Below, piece by piece: positions 51,301 to 62,989 of a DNA stretch of 64,000 bases (its first letter is position 1; each line of letters begins with the position of its first letter). The position numbers were made by a program, and so were the translations under genes. The stretch lies in contig OY987247.1 of NCBI GenBank assembly GCA_963920765.1, forward strand, positions 6,730,471 to 6,794,470. The letters are read 5' to 3'. The stretch is from Ulota crispa. Taxonomy: Eukaryota; Streptophyta; Bryopsida; Orthotrichales; Orthotrichaceae. The notes below the pieces were generated by a model. The model ran no database searches. It was not told the DNA's origin and saw nothing but the letters and a program-made list of their open reading frames with translations.

Positions 51301-52730
51301 AGTTTGATTAAATGTATGTTTGAATGAGTATGAATGAATCGGGAAAATTGATGTGAGTATAGAAGGATAAATTCTGTGAATGAATTCTAAAGTTGTGAGA
51401 GTGACAATTTGAATATATGTGAATGTTTGAGATTCGTGAGTGATGATTTGAGATTTACATGAGAAAGGACAGACCTATCAGAGTGTATTGCAGAGAAAAC
51501 TCGACAAAGCATTGAATCAAAGAATGACAATGTTGTGACAGAGACAAGCGATTAGTGAAGTCTAAGAAGGGCCTTGTTTTGTTTCTTGTTGGTTGTTGTT
51601 TATTTCTTTCCTTGTAACTGTGACAAATTAGCAAGGATTGAAAGTGTTTGGTTTATGAGTATGTGATTAAATTTTAGAGATTGATGATTAAGTTAATGTG
51701 TGAGTATGAATTGAGAATCAGAGAGATAGATTAAAAGAATTGAGCAATGAGGAGTGGTCAGCCAAGAAGGCGAGATAATTTTTGATGGTCAGATGTTAAT
51801 GAGAGAAGTCATGACACTGTAGTCTAATTGAGATAATATTAGAAACCATTAAATGGTTATGATAAATGGTCAAGTTAAATTACCAAAAAGCTAGAGTAAT
51901 AGCAAAAAATAAGTCAAGAGTGACGAGTTGTTTGAGTGAAACTAATTCAAATATCATTGGACATAAGAATGGCAGAGAGATAAATTAATATGATTAATTG
52001 GCCATGAGAGATAAGAGGATAGAGATGAATTAACAGGAGAAAGTCTACAACAATTTGTAAGTCTAGAGTAAGGCAGGAGAAGTAAAAGATAAGTTAATTA
52101 AGTAATCAATCAAATTACTTGATGAATACTGAAATTGAATCAAATATTTAGAACTAGAGATTGATGTTTAAGTATTATAGAACCATATATTTCAAGTGAA
52201 TCTGAGAGAGATTAATTGATGAAAATTAGCATGTGAATGTTGACATGTGATAATCCATGTGAGTATGTGTGGAGAAGGAGCTTGATATTCCTATTAACAA
52301 TTGATTGAGCAACTCATGCTTTGTGTTTTAGAGAAGAAGTGGTTAGTGATCCTACTATATATTCATTTTAATTCATTGTGTGAGACTGAATGACTAGTAA
52401 TCCTTGTGAAATCAATTAGTCATTTGAGGGAATTTGTGAAGACTAATAGTGCAAGCATGTTTGATTAGATTGAGAGTACATTTGTATAGATTTATTAATC
52501 ATTGAAAGATTGATTGTTTTGTATAAGTGTATACGAGATGTATTGGTCAAATTGAGCCTAAGTGATAAATATACTATTGATTAGTAGGTAGTAAGTAGCC
52601 TGAGTGTTCTTTGGGTTCTTGGATTATAATAAAAGCAAACATTAAGACTGATGTGACTTGATGACTGGATGATAGCAAGTAGATAGATTAATTTATATTA
52701 ACCTTGTGGTATGGCCGAATTGACCAGAGA
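45310..52730. other. Repeat-rich AT-rich DNA, no gene seen
   Basis: No conserved coding region found. From about 47.9 to 48.7 kb and 51.3 to 52.6 kb the plus strand is purine-biased with loosely repeated GAGAG..., CCAAATTGGG-type and GAGAGTAACTGAGAGCTA-type motifs. An A-run of 15 lies at about 46611-46625. The whole stretch sits between the two long direct repeats. Confidence 0.45.
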
Positions 52731-53276
52731 ATGATGCTCGGGAGCAGGAGAAAGAAAGACAAACGTACGTGTGGAGCAATTGCACATGAAAGGGACAAAT
52801 TGACGTCTTTTCCCCTTCACCGAGCCAATTTGACCTACCTACTTATGCTAGTTGGTTTCCTTATTAGGTTAAGTACTGACAAATTGAGCAAGTAACTATA
52901 ATTAAGTAATGGATTAAATGATATCTATGTATCTTTGTACAATTGTAAATGTTGCATTGCATACACAAGCATTCACATGACAATTTGACAAACCAAGACA
53001 AATTGACATTAGGCCCCCTAGACTCTAGTTTGAGACAAGGACAACAATCATCAGCATATGCATACACTTGGAATGGATAGTCTACTAAGATAGGCTAAGT
53101 TTGACTGCACACCTTCCATATAACCCTTTTTATTATTATCAAAGTAAAGACTCTTTCTACCATAAAAGTGACCCTAGACACATAATGATAAACTATTTAG
53201 ACCATCCCCTATTGAAGAACCACCACTAAGGGTTTCCTTGGGTTTTTAACCTAGGCAAATTCCTCACTACACAAAT
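52731..53276 (+). repeat. Long direct repeat, right copy (LTR-like)
   Basis: Direct-orientation partner of 41181-41757, about 11.5 kb away. It starts near TGATGCTCGGGAGCAGG and ends near CCTCACTACACA. It stops about 45 bp before the 3' end of the trihelix-like gene. Confidence 0.7.
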
Positions 53277-53319
53277 AAAACATTATGAAGGCTCATAACT
53301 CTATAATTTTAAGTCACAC

Positions 53320-54212
53320 TCAATGGAAACCATCAGAATTGCTGCTTCCTTCTCCACGACGTCCAAATTTAAGCTCCAAGTGAAGAAAACTTATTTTCAA
53401 TTCTCCACCCCTTTGCAATTTCTCTTTTTCCATTTGCGCAGTAGCCTCGGGAAGACTCACTTCTAAATTTTGCCAATTGCAAAGAATCTCTCTAACCAAT
53501 GCCATGTGATCACTTGCAAGTTTGACCTTTGTTTCTTCTATTGCCTTGTAAGTATCCAAAAACTTCTAAAACACTTTTGTCAATAGCGTCATCAATTTTC
53601 TTCCTCTTTTTTTCTTTGCTATTGATTTTCCCACAACACCCTCCAATTTGCAAACACACTCATGTGGCAATTTGGATGAAGCTTGCAAAAATCTACGGTA
53701 CAAGTGCTATTTCCAACCTCACAAAATGTTTCCTCAACAACCTCAGTATCACCATTTAGATTTGGCGTCATTTCTATTGGACAGCTTGGAGCTTTTGAAT
53801 TGAGGTCAATGAATTTTGGGCCCCCATAATCATCCAAATTGACAATATTGCTAGTATAAGGTACCTCATTGCCATCATCCATTGCACTAGGCATTCCAAC
53901 AACTTTTGGTGTTGGTTTCCATAAAAAATTGCAAGCACTATACCATTGCCAACTATAAGGTATTCCTTCAATGACCTTGATGACCTCTGCTCTTTCTTTT
54001 TTGTAAGATCTTTTGCACCAATCAATCTTGGTTTGAATGTTTACACTAGTAAAATTCTTTTGAGATCTTGCATTGAAAGTTGTTGCAAGCTCTTGCCAAT
54101 AATGTGCTTTCAAATTTCCACAGTTGATACGTATCACATCCTCATCTTCATACAATTCCAAAAGCATTGTCACTTGTCGATCTTTCTGTCTCACCAATTT
54201 TTTTGGAGCCAT
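53320..54212 (-). pseudogene. Trihelix (SIP1/GT-type) DNA-binding protein gene, possibly broken
   Basis: The start MAPKKLVRQKDR at 54212 opens a 197-codon frame to 53619. Residues about 12-85 resemble the plant trihelix domain of the SIP1/ENAP clade: LLELYEDEDVIRINCGNLKA, HYWQELATTFNAR, TKIDWCKRSYKKERAEV and a terminal SWQWY. The first conserved tryptophan of helix 1 is missing. Downstream, about 53542-53320 in another frame encodes AIEETKVKLASDHMALVREI and a charged helical tail like the C-terminus of such proteins. The two are joined only by a frame change: a phase-0 intron from GAG|GTTGGA to CTTACAAG|GCA would connect them, otherwise the gene is frameshifted. An alternative is a transposon-encoded Myb/SANT-like protein (PIF/Harbinger ORF1). 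It would be a nuclear DNA-binding protein if expressed. Confidence 0.5.
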
Positions 54213-54379
54213 TTCTATCAATATTTGTAACTTGCATTCACCTCCAAGTGAACATGTCAAAACAATATCTTGTATAAAGTAATTTAAAAAAATAGAATAA
54301 AAGATATCAAAGTTTTATTGCATAAAGTCATATTCACATAATACTATAAAAAACACAAGAATTCCGATAATATTACCTT

Positions 54380-54545
54380 TGTCTCTTTTTAATGTCACAT
54401 ATCCAATAATTGTGACATTATACAAATAAAAACACAAAGACTCCTATAATATCACCTCTGCCCTCTTTAGTGTCACATACCCCCTGCCCCCTCTTTAGTG
54501 TCACATATCCCTTGCCTCTCTTTAGTATCATAGATCTCTTGCTTG
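54380..54545 (+). repeat. Short tandem repeats with CTCTTTAGTGTCACATA
   Basis: Four variants of a ~27-60 bp phrase, CTCTTTTTAATGTCACATAT, CCTCTTTAGTGTCACATACC (twice in close variants) and CTCTCTTTAGTATCATAG, occur in succession upstream of the trihelix-like gene. Confidence 0.7.
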
Positions 54546-54868
54546 AGACATCATACAATTAAAAAATCAAGGACTACGGTAATACACCATTTGCCCCTTT
54601 GTAAGATCACGTATTCAATCTTCACTTCTCTAGAAAAAATTGCATTATAAACCCTCCAAAAATAAATGCAATCAAAAAATATGTTTACATGATATAAAAA
54701 ACTTAACATTCTAACTAATCATCAAATAAAAAGAATTTTTAATCTCAAATCGTCATGGAACTATGAAACAATATGCAAAACCCAATGTTGTAAGTAAAAT
54801 CATATGCAAAAAAACATATATGAAAAGAAGTTGAAACTCACTTGAAAGTTGATTTGATGAGTGTTTGT

Positions 54869-55412
54869 TTAACCCCTCAACGCTCAAGGCGGTAAGGGCA
54901 AAACATAAATGCTTTCTAAAATGATACTTTTGTAACTTCAATGAAGTTTGTTTCAAAAGAAAAAACAAGAATCATGACATTAAGGAATTATTCATATGGT
55001 CAAAATTTTAAAAAAGGTTTTGCACTCTTATTTAATAAATTTATAAGCATTTATCATTTAATATTCATCAAAATTACAAATTTTATTTACAAAGTTTAAA
55101 TTTTGGTATGATTGGTTAAAAATAAACATTATGTTTGAAAGTTAAAAAATGCAATATTTTTGATAGAGAGAGCATCATTAGTTTCCCAAAATAGTAAACT
55201 TTGTAACACTAGCAAATATTAAAGTGTTTGGTTGTGAAAAATTCTCATTAGTGGAGTTTAACTTGGATTGACATGATTCAAATTGGGTTGGAAAGAAGAT
55301 TTGCTTTCCTATATGAATTTTTTAATTTTATCAATTTTTTTTTTTGTATTTTGGATAGCCTGCAAAAAAGGGTAGCAACCAGAAAATGGTCCATTGGGCA
55401 TTTTGGGGTTAA
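54869..55412. mobile_element. TTAA-bounded element of 544 bp (piggyBac-like MITE)
   Basis: Left end TTAACCCCTCAACGCTCAAG; right end read inward TTAACCCCAAAATGCCCAAT. Exact TTAA at both ends. The interior is AT-rich with no coding capacity. Assignment rests on the terminal motif shared with 37302-37521 and 19151-19843. Confidence 0.6.
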
Positions 55413-55529
55413 GTTGAATGGAGTATGTTATATATTCCTTGGACCCTAATATGAGTTCCTACAAACAAATGAGGTAAGAGTGTGAACTCATCTCTTCTAT
55501 TGATGGCTCATGTGTGAGGAAGTGCCGTT

Positions 55530-55796
55530 AACACCATATTTGTAAATTTGGGAAAATCCGTACATTTTGGGACTTTCAAATTTTGAGGGGAAAGTTTTAG
55601 GAGGTCTCCTAAAGCCTAGCTCAAAGCATTTTTTGTATACGTGTCCTCACTTGAGAGGAAGAATTTGGGAGGGAACAAATCTTAGTGGCTCAAACTGAAT
55701 TTGATACCTTCAAATCTAGTTGAAGGTAACTTTTTGGGTTTAAGGTGGAGTACAAAGTGGGACACCTATTTTTCCCAAATTAACAAATATGGTGTT
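55530..55796. mobile_element. Intact inverted-repeat MITE (family of 10107-10316)
   Basis: 267 bp with ends AACACCATATTTGTAAATTT and, on the right, AATTAACAAATATGGTGTT, followed inward by matching GGGAAAA and TTTTCCC. The interior is homologous to 10107-10316 in the opposite orientation. No obvious long target duplication. Non-coding. Confidence 0.8.
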
Positions 55797-57190
55797 TATT
55801 TGGCATTTTTCACATGATAACTTGATCAAAAGGGGACCTCCTCACATGGATATGTTCCTTGAAAAGACACCTTCTCTTCAAACCACTGGTTTCACAGCTC
55901 CACAAACCAGCGTAGCTAGTTGGAGCCTAAAAACAATAAAGCGGCTTGAAAAGTTACAAATATATTGTTTGACTTCAGCCCACGGCTGAAAACACTAGTT
56001 TTGAAACTTGTGTGGCCCAGCCATGAATCTTGCATTTAGGTTGCCTCCACGCTAATTTCTTGAAATTTTGCATTATATAAATACTTACTATTATTACTAT
56101 AGAATTTTCACATCAATAATTATTGCAATAAATTATTTTCAAAGGATCTTGCAACAACAACAACAAAGTTTCAAAAATACAAATTATTGGAGTCCATGTT
56201 GTAAACAATGTGAAATCTTTTAGTATCTAGAAAGTTGCATGTGCCTCCAAGTGATCAAGCCATGAATCATGAGGTAACTTTCCAAGGTAAGGCAACCTAA
56301 TTGTTAAGGCAACCTATATGCATTATTTAGCTATAGAAGTTTAGTTTACTAAATTAAGCCACATCTACAATTGTAGGTGATGGATTTGCCATATGATCTC
56401 CTAGGGACGCTTCACACTATAGTAGAACTCCTATAAGCTAATATCCTCTAAACTAATATCCTTTGTAAACTAATGTATAACACAAATCTCAATGTCAGAT
56501 TACACGTTAGTCATAAACCAAAACAATTAATTCAATAGTAGTAATGCTCCTTAGTGCTATCCAGACACTAACCTCAAGGTCACTTCATTTACACTTTCAT
56601 AAAATTAAGTAATAACTTACTTAAAATAATCTAGTTCTTGGGGTCCCAAACATATCAATTTAGAGGAGTTCTATTGTATGACCCACGTTTCAAGTCCTAT
56701 TAAAATCTAAGAATTTCATTGATTTTCAACCAAAAGTCGAAACTTGGTACTTTACAGTATGTCCCAAATTTAGGATCATTTCATTTTACTTGCATATTAG
56801 TATTTTTTTAGAAGTTTTGAGCGCCAAGAGTGATAACACTTCACTGAAGGGGTTTGGGTTGACTCTCTTACAACGACACCCGACTTTTAGCTTACGTCCT
56901 ACAAATCTTTTTATGTAAAAAATGTTCACAACTTTCTTCAGTACAATACTCCTTTTTGTCATTAATTGACAACCCGATACATATGGAATCTTGCATTATG
57001 GTCACTGGTCAGACCTGCACAGATGGGACGTGGGACGGGATGTGAAGTGAGGGCCGGTAAGGGCAATCCAAGTAATCGCGATGAAGCCGACCGCGGTCGC
57101 GAGGATCAACGCTGAAGACGACGAGGTCGAGGTCGCCGAATCAGGTCCAAGCCTCCAAGGGCGTCCTCGGGCGCCAGACTCGATCTTTAA
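55797..57190. other. Intergenic, turning GC-rich before the PP4 gene
   Basis: AT-rich to about 57000 with no coding signal. From about 57010 it becomes GC-rich with CG-containing words (GACCGCGGTCGCGAGG), consistent with distal promoter DNA of the PP4 gene. Confidence 0.5.
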
Positions 57191-57204
57191 TAGAGCTCAT
57201 CCAA

Positions 57205-57650
57205 AAGCCCTTGTCCATCCTGGCACTTCATCCGCCCTATTCCAGCAATAATGCCCTCCTCCCCGTGCTGCTCATCCAAACTCCCCGTCCACCCTGGCAC
57301 TCCATCCACCAGTTCGGGCAGCAATGCCCTCCTCAGTCCTCACCGTTCCGCTCATCCAAACTCCTCGTCCACCCTTACACTTCATCCACCAATTCGAGCA
57401 GCAAAATTATAGCAATGCCCTCCTCTCCGTGCCGCTCATTCAAAATCCTCATCCACCTGGCACTTCATCCGCCCGTTCCATGAGCAATCCCCTCTTTCCC
57501 GTGCTGCTCATCCAAACACCTCGTCCACCTTGGCACTTCATCCACCAGTTCGAGCAGCAGAATAACAGCAATGCCCTCCTCCCCGTGCAGTTCATCCAAA
57601 ATCCTTGTCCACCGTGGCACTTCATCCGCCAGCTCCAGCAGCAATTCTAG
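57205..57650 (+). repeat. Six-unit minisatellite upstream of the PP4 gene
   Basis: Six imperfect units of 74-84 bp begin near 57210, 57287, 57363, 57447, 57521 and 57603. The common phrase is C.CGTCCACC.TGGCACTTCATCC followed by GCC or ACC, a TTCGAGCAGCA block, AGCAATGCCCTCCTCCCCGT, GCTGCTCATCCAAA. The array ends about 300 bp before the start codon and so lies in the promoter or 5' UTR. Open frames through it in several phases come from the repeat. Confidence 0.88.
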
Positions 57651-57947
57651 CGAGAACTGCCTCCCTCTCTCCCCTCCAACCTGCCGGCTCCCTTTTGTCT
57701 CCCTCTTGTGTCACAAGCCTTTGTGCTCCGTAGTCAAATGGCAATGCTCGTATTCTGCTGCCATCGTCCAGTTTAGGGTTTGCCTCCGGAGGGCCCCGTT
57801 GCGGTCGACCATGTGGCTTTCTCTGCCACGGCGTGCCTGGTGTTGAAACACACCCTCGCACGAACGCCGTTGCCTCTGTTTCTCGCATTGCGTGGGAGCG
57901 TCCGACTCCTCGTCGCCCTCCCCCCGGTCATCGGGGGTTGCAGAGCC

Positions 57948-58327
57948 ATGTCGGACCTGGATCGCCAAATCGAGCAGCTCAAGCGCTGCGAGCCGCTCAA
58001 GGAGTCCGAAGTGAAGGCGCTCTGCCTCAAAGCCATGGAGATTCTCGTGGAAGAGAGCAACGTGCAGCGCGTTGACGCCCCTGTCACCGTAACTCTCCAA
58101 ACCCTCTCTCTTCCTCACAGATTTTTCCACAGCTCTCGCCGACAAGCCTTCCACTTGACGATACAAATTTTCAATATTTTCCCCCTTTCTGTTCATATTT
58201 TTGATGTTTTCCGGTGGTTTGCTGTGGCGATGGCCGATGCGAAATCCTGTGAAAATAGTGTTTTAAAGTTTTTACCACCGACGCAAAGCTCATACAATTT
58301 TTCTGAAATTTTCAAGCTTCTGTTACC

Positions 58328-58366
<39 letters not shown>

Positions 58367-61300
58367 TTGACTCTGTTTTACCACATTGCCTTGTTGAGAC
58401 TTGATTTTTGCCTGAACGATTTTGAACACACTTCTCCTGTGAAAGTATGTTGAAGTTTTTTCATTTTCATTTTTTTTTTTTTTTCTCTTTTTTTGAAAGG
58501 TTAGTTAATACTTGATATTTTTTTTGGTAAAGGGCCTCAGTATTGAGATTTTGGTTTTTTGCTTCAAAATTGATTTCCTTGGGTGATACTTAACCTTGTT
58601 TTACTCCCTAATTTTTTCTGCTAGATTAAACAAAATCTCGTTTCAATTTTGATTCATTTTTTGTTTCATTTTTGTTCTATTGCTATTGGTTTCTTCTAAG
58701 CAGGGTTCGAATTAGGGCTTGGGGTTAATAAGTTTGAATGGTGTCTCTGATTTCTTGTAAGAGGTGACGACTGTTCTGTTTTGAGATTTTTTTTTTGAAC
58801 TATCAGAAACTGATATTGTGCATGCGAATCTACGCAGATTTGCGGTGATATTCATGGCCAATTCTACGATTTGAAAGAGCTTTTCAAAGTGGGAGGAGAC
58901 TGCCCTCAAACAAACTATTTGTTTCTAGGAGATTTTGTCGACAGAGGGTTTTACTCTGTTGAGACATTTTTGTTATTGCTCGCTCTCAAGGTGTGAATTG
59001 CACTATTTTTTTCCTTTTTTGTTTTGAATCATTTGTTAAGCTCACCTCTTCTGACATCACACTAAAGCTTTACTTCAAGGATTTTTCTTCGTCTCCTGCA
59101 AAGGGTTTTTGTTGGTGTATATCAGACATTTTATTTTGTATTTTTTGCTTGACTTTTGAGTCTTCCTGTAGATTTTTAGAGTGTTTTAGACTGGGCCATG
59201 TCAAAGGGGTTGTTGTTACTAAGTTGGTTCATTAATGAAACGTATACTGAAGTAGTGACTCAATCACCAAATTAGTGACTTAATTGTTGTTGTTTGTGCA
59301 GGTGAGGTATCCTGATCGAATAACTTTGATTCGAGGCAACCATGAAAGTCGTCAAATTACTCAGGCAAGTTAACTAAGCTTTACTTAGTTGCAAGGTTGC
59401 TACTCTTTTTCTTCAAGTGATGTTTTCTTTTTGGTAAAATTTTAAAGCTGTTGTGTAGCCAAACGGCTGGCATTTAGAAAGGGTTTTAATGTAATTGGAA
59501 ATTTTTTGCAAATTTTTCAGTTTTCATATGAATTTGTAATTTTCTGCACAGGTGTACGGGTTCTATGACGAGTGCCTACGGAAATATGGGTCAGTGAATG
59601 TCTGGCGGTATTGCACAGACATATTTGACTATTTGAGGTGTGTAACACGATTTTTTCCCCCCTTCTGTTTCAGTATGAAGAACTGCCCGAGTGAAAAAAT
59701 TTACCCCTTGAGTATCCAAGTGGGAAAGAGATTTTGCTTTCACATTTATTGGAAATTGTAGTAAGTTACAAAATTCAGGAAATTACAAGAGAAGGGTATC
59801 AAAATGTTTTAATAGAATAAAAGAATGAAAAAGACTTCTAATGTTTTGAAAGTTTCTGTAATCAACTATTAGCTTAGAATAACTTTTAGCTTAGGGACCT
59901 ACGGATTTAAGGGAAAACCACTTGTCTATTGGACTTATTAGACAAATTTGTGAGTAGAGGGTATTGTTTGTTGTTGAAAGCGAAGAAATTTTCTATATAC
60001 CATGTGAGTCCTTTTAGGAAGTAGGTTTTCTGCTTTTGCTTGGGATTTATCTAATCTTTTCTTAATTTTTAGCAGAATTGTCTGAGCTTCTGAAGGCTAA
60101 ACCCTTTCCACAACTAGGTTTTTAGAAATTGTTTTTGTTATTTGTTATTTGTTTAGTACTTTGCTAACATGCATGTAATTTCAGTCTTTCAGCACTTATC
60201 GATAACCGAATTTTTAGCGTTCACGGTGGACTTTCTCCTTCCATTACAACTGTAGATCAGGTGGGTTCTTTCGTCCCTATGCTTTTGCAATTTGAAAATA
60301 TACCTTCCTCCTTTTATTGGATACTTTCAAAATGAATTATGGAATTTGCCCTATACTTTCTGAAATTTAGTAAACATGTTCTTTGTTTAGCATTCTCAGA
60401 AATAGTTTTACCCCTAAAATTGCCTCTTTTTCCATTTCCTTTTGTTGATCTAACTAATTTCTTTATGTTTCGTTGGTAATGACGGTTCCAAAAACACTAA
60501 GGAATGCAGCACTTGGGTAAAAGGTTCAGTACACTTTCTTTTGGTAGATGAACTAATATTGAAACTTGAACAAAATGTGTATTGAGGTCTACTTCTTCAA
60601 TAAGAGAATGTTTCTATTCTCTAAGATTTAAGGTTGGTGATTATTGGTATGGGGGTGTCCTTAAGGTTACCACACCTAATTGTGGCACCTACCGAAAATG
60701 TGATCCCTCAAAATCTTACGTAATGAGCACATTGTGGATTTTGAGAATGTACACCACCTTCACATTTTCAAAACTCGTTTTAGTTTTAGAGCATCTACCA
60801 ACCTCATTTTTGAACCTCCATAACTTTTGCATAATGTATCCGAGTAATGCATTCCTTGGTGCGTTGGAATCCTCATGGAATCATTGACTAGCATAACAAC
60901 TTATAACTCCTGATCATTCTAATAATCTAAACTGTTCTTTGCTCTTGAAGTCTTGCATGTAGGTGTGTTCACTTTACCTTATCCATTTAAACACATTTGT
61001 GTTTTTTTGGGTTTTTTTTGGCGTTTTTTGGTTATTAAATGTGTTTTTTTTTGTTTCTTTGGCAGTTCTGGGCTATTTTATTTGAGGTTGTCATTGGGAT
61101 GGCTTTGTGAATAAATTTTTTCTTTGTTTTGTAGATTCGAACTATAGATCGAAAGCAAGAGGTGCCTCATGATGGTGCAATGTGCGACCTTTTATGGTCA
61201 GATCCGGAAGAGATTGAGGGCTGGGGACTCAGCCCACGGGGAGCCGGCTACTTATTTGGGGGCAACGTCGCCACCACATTTAACCACACTAATAAAATAG

Positions 61301-62989
61301 AGACCATTTGCCGGGCTCATCAACTGGTGATGGAGGGGTACAAATGGATGTTTAACAACCAGGTTGTCACTGTATGGTCAGCTCCCAATTACTGTTACAG
61401 GTGGGCTTTACGTGTCTAAACCCTTCACTTTTTTAGTTTATGTCGTAGTACCGAGCTTTAAAAAATATAAACTAAGAACTCTACCTTGGAATGCTAATTG
61501 TGCACTCTCGTAACTTTCACAACGACTGATTTGTACTGGCTCAGTTTCTGTAGTTCATTAGCACTTCCTGTTCTTCGTTTCCTTTGAAGCTTCATGAGTG
61601 ACTTTTTTCAACTAGTTTAGGCATGAAAATCCCCATTTTTGGCCATTTTTTGTGAAGGCACAAATGGTTACACATGGCTTACTCTATTGATTTAGGGCTT
61701 AGTACCAATTTTTTATATAAAGAAAACTCTATTTTTGAAAGCTAATTGTGAGTTCTTTTTACTTTCACAACATTGATATCTAATGTTTGAATATGTACGG
61801 CTCAGTTTGTGCGTTTCCTCTCACTTAGTACTCCTTGTTTTTCCTTCTTAAAAGATTCGTATATGACTTTTTTCAACTTGTAAAGCTACAGAAACACCCA
61901 CTTTTATCCATTTTCTGTGAGCAACAGTGGTTGTAAGTGGCTCTGTTTTCATGTTTACAAGAGTTGAATAAAAAATTATGTAGAATGCTTTAAGGAAGTT
62001 AAAACAATCTACCAAAGGAAGAGGAAATTATGCGCTGCATTTTTGAAGTATAGAGATGCGATTAGAGAAAGTTGATTTTTTTTTTGACTATTAGCTTCCA
62101 AGGTTTGGTACCTTTCTAATTCTGGCCTGGATACTTCTGGATTAATGGTATATCAGATTTTGTTTGTACTTAATGCTGTACAATTATTGTTAGTGATAAA
62201 TTTATGTTTTGGAGCACAGGTGCGGTAATGTTGCAGCAATTTTGGAACTGGATGAGCATTTGAGCAGGAAATTCACTGTATTTGAAGCTGCCCCGCCGGT
62301 ACGTGTCTCATACTAATCTTGTGAACGGAGCCTGCCGGAGGTTCTTGTTTTTAACTTACAATTGTATGTAACGTTAAACCTTTGAAAGGACCAAGGACTC
62401 GTGGTTTCAAAATGATTAATTCATCATAATGATTATATTTTGCAAAGCTTATGTCAGATGAGGCTAAATTTTATATTACTTAAATAATGTAAAACGTTCC
62501 ATCCTTTGGGTCAACAAATAAGTATAAAAGAATAACCCTAAAAATGAATGTTTCCTTATGAACTGCCCTATGCCTTAAGTCCGATCTGGATAGCTTAATT
62601 GTAGGTTACGCCTTGAAGTCCAATGAGGACCTCTGTGGTTTTTATTGTTTAATGGCAATCCTTGTGTTTTTAATGGTCATTCTGTATTAAAAGTTGGAGG
62701 AGTTTATTTAACAAAGTTGTAACGACCTTTATAATTTTCATGGTAATCTTATTATAAACTTGGCAGGTTTTTGACGTAGTTGTAGCTTCTCTTTTTTTCA
62801 TAATTCTCTTTAGTAACAGGTGGTGTTGACTTGGGTCACAGCACAACATCCACGTGGATAGAGGAACTGTTAGTTTGACACCTATTGGTGAATCATTCTA
62901 ACCAAAATGTGTTTTTTTTGTTTTGTTTTCCTCAACAGGAAGCCAGGGGTGTGCCATCAAAGAAACCTGTACCGGACTACTTTTTGTAA
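57948..62989 (+). CDS. PPX1: Serine/threonine protein phosphatase 4 catalytic subunit (PPX)
   Basis: Metal-dependent PPP-family phosphatase removing phosphate from Ser/Thr; PP4 works with R2 and R3 subunits in DNA repair, chromatin and meiosis (family knowledge). Exons: 57948-58088, 58838-58990, 59302-59364, 59552-59637, 60185-60260, 61135-61400, 62220-62298, 62939-62989; phases agree, 304 residues (plant PPX is about 305). Metal-binding motifs are complete: GDIHG (50-54), GDFVDRG (78-84), GNHE (110-113), then VHGGLSP and the conserved SAPNYCYR. The C-terminus DYFL is the site carboxymethylated in PP2A-like enzymes. The start [14 protein letters not shown] matches the PPX N-terminus. Intron 3 has a GC donor (ACTCAG|GCAAGT), required by the invariant [12 protein letters not shown]. 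Compared with my memory of Arabidopsis PPX, one residue is missing in the PEEIEGWG loop. PPX1 versus PPX2 cannot be decided. Confidence 0.96.
58332..58362 (+). repeat. (CT)n microsatellite in PP4 intron 1
   Basis: About fifteen uninterrupted CT dinucleotides, within the first intron and about 245 bp after exon 1. Confidence 0.95.

Noticed and set aside
58695..58735. GGTTCGAATTA resembling a tRNA T-loop
   Set aside because: No matching acceptor, D or anticodon stems upstream; it lies in PP4 intron 1.
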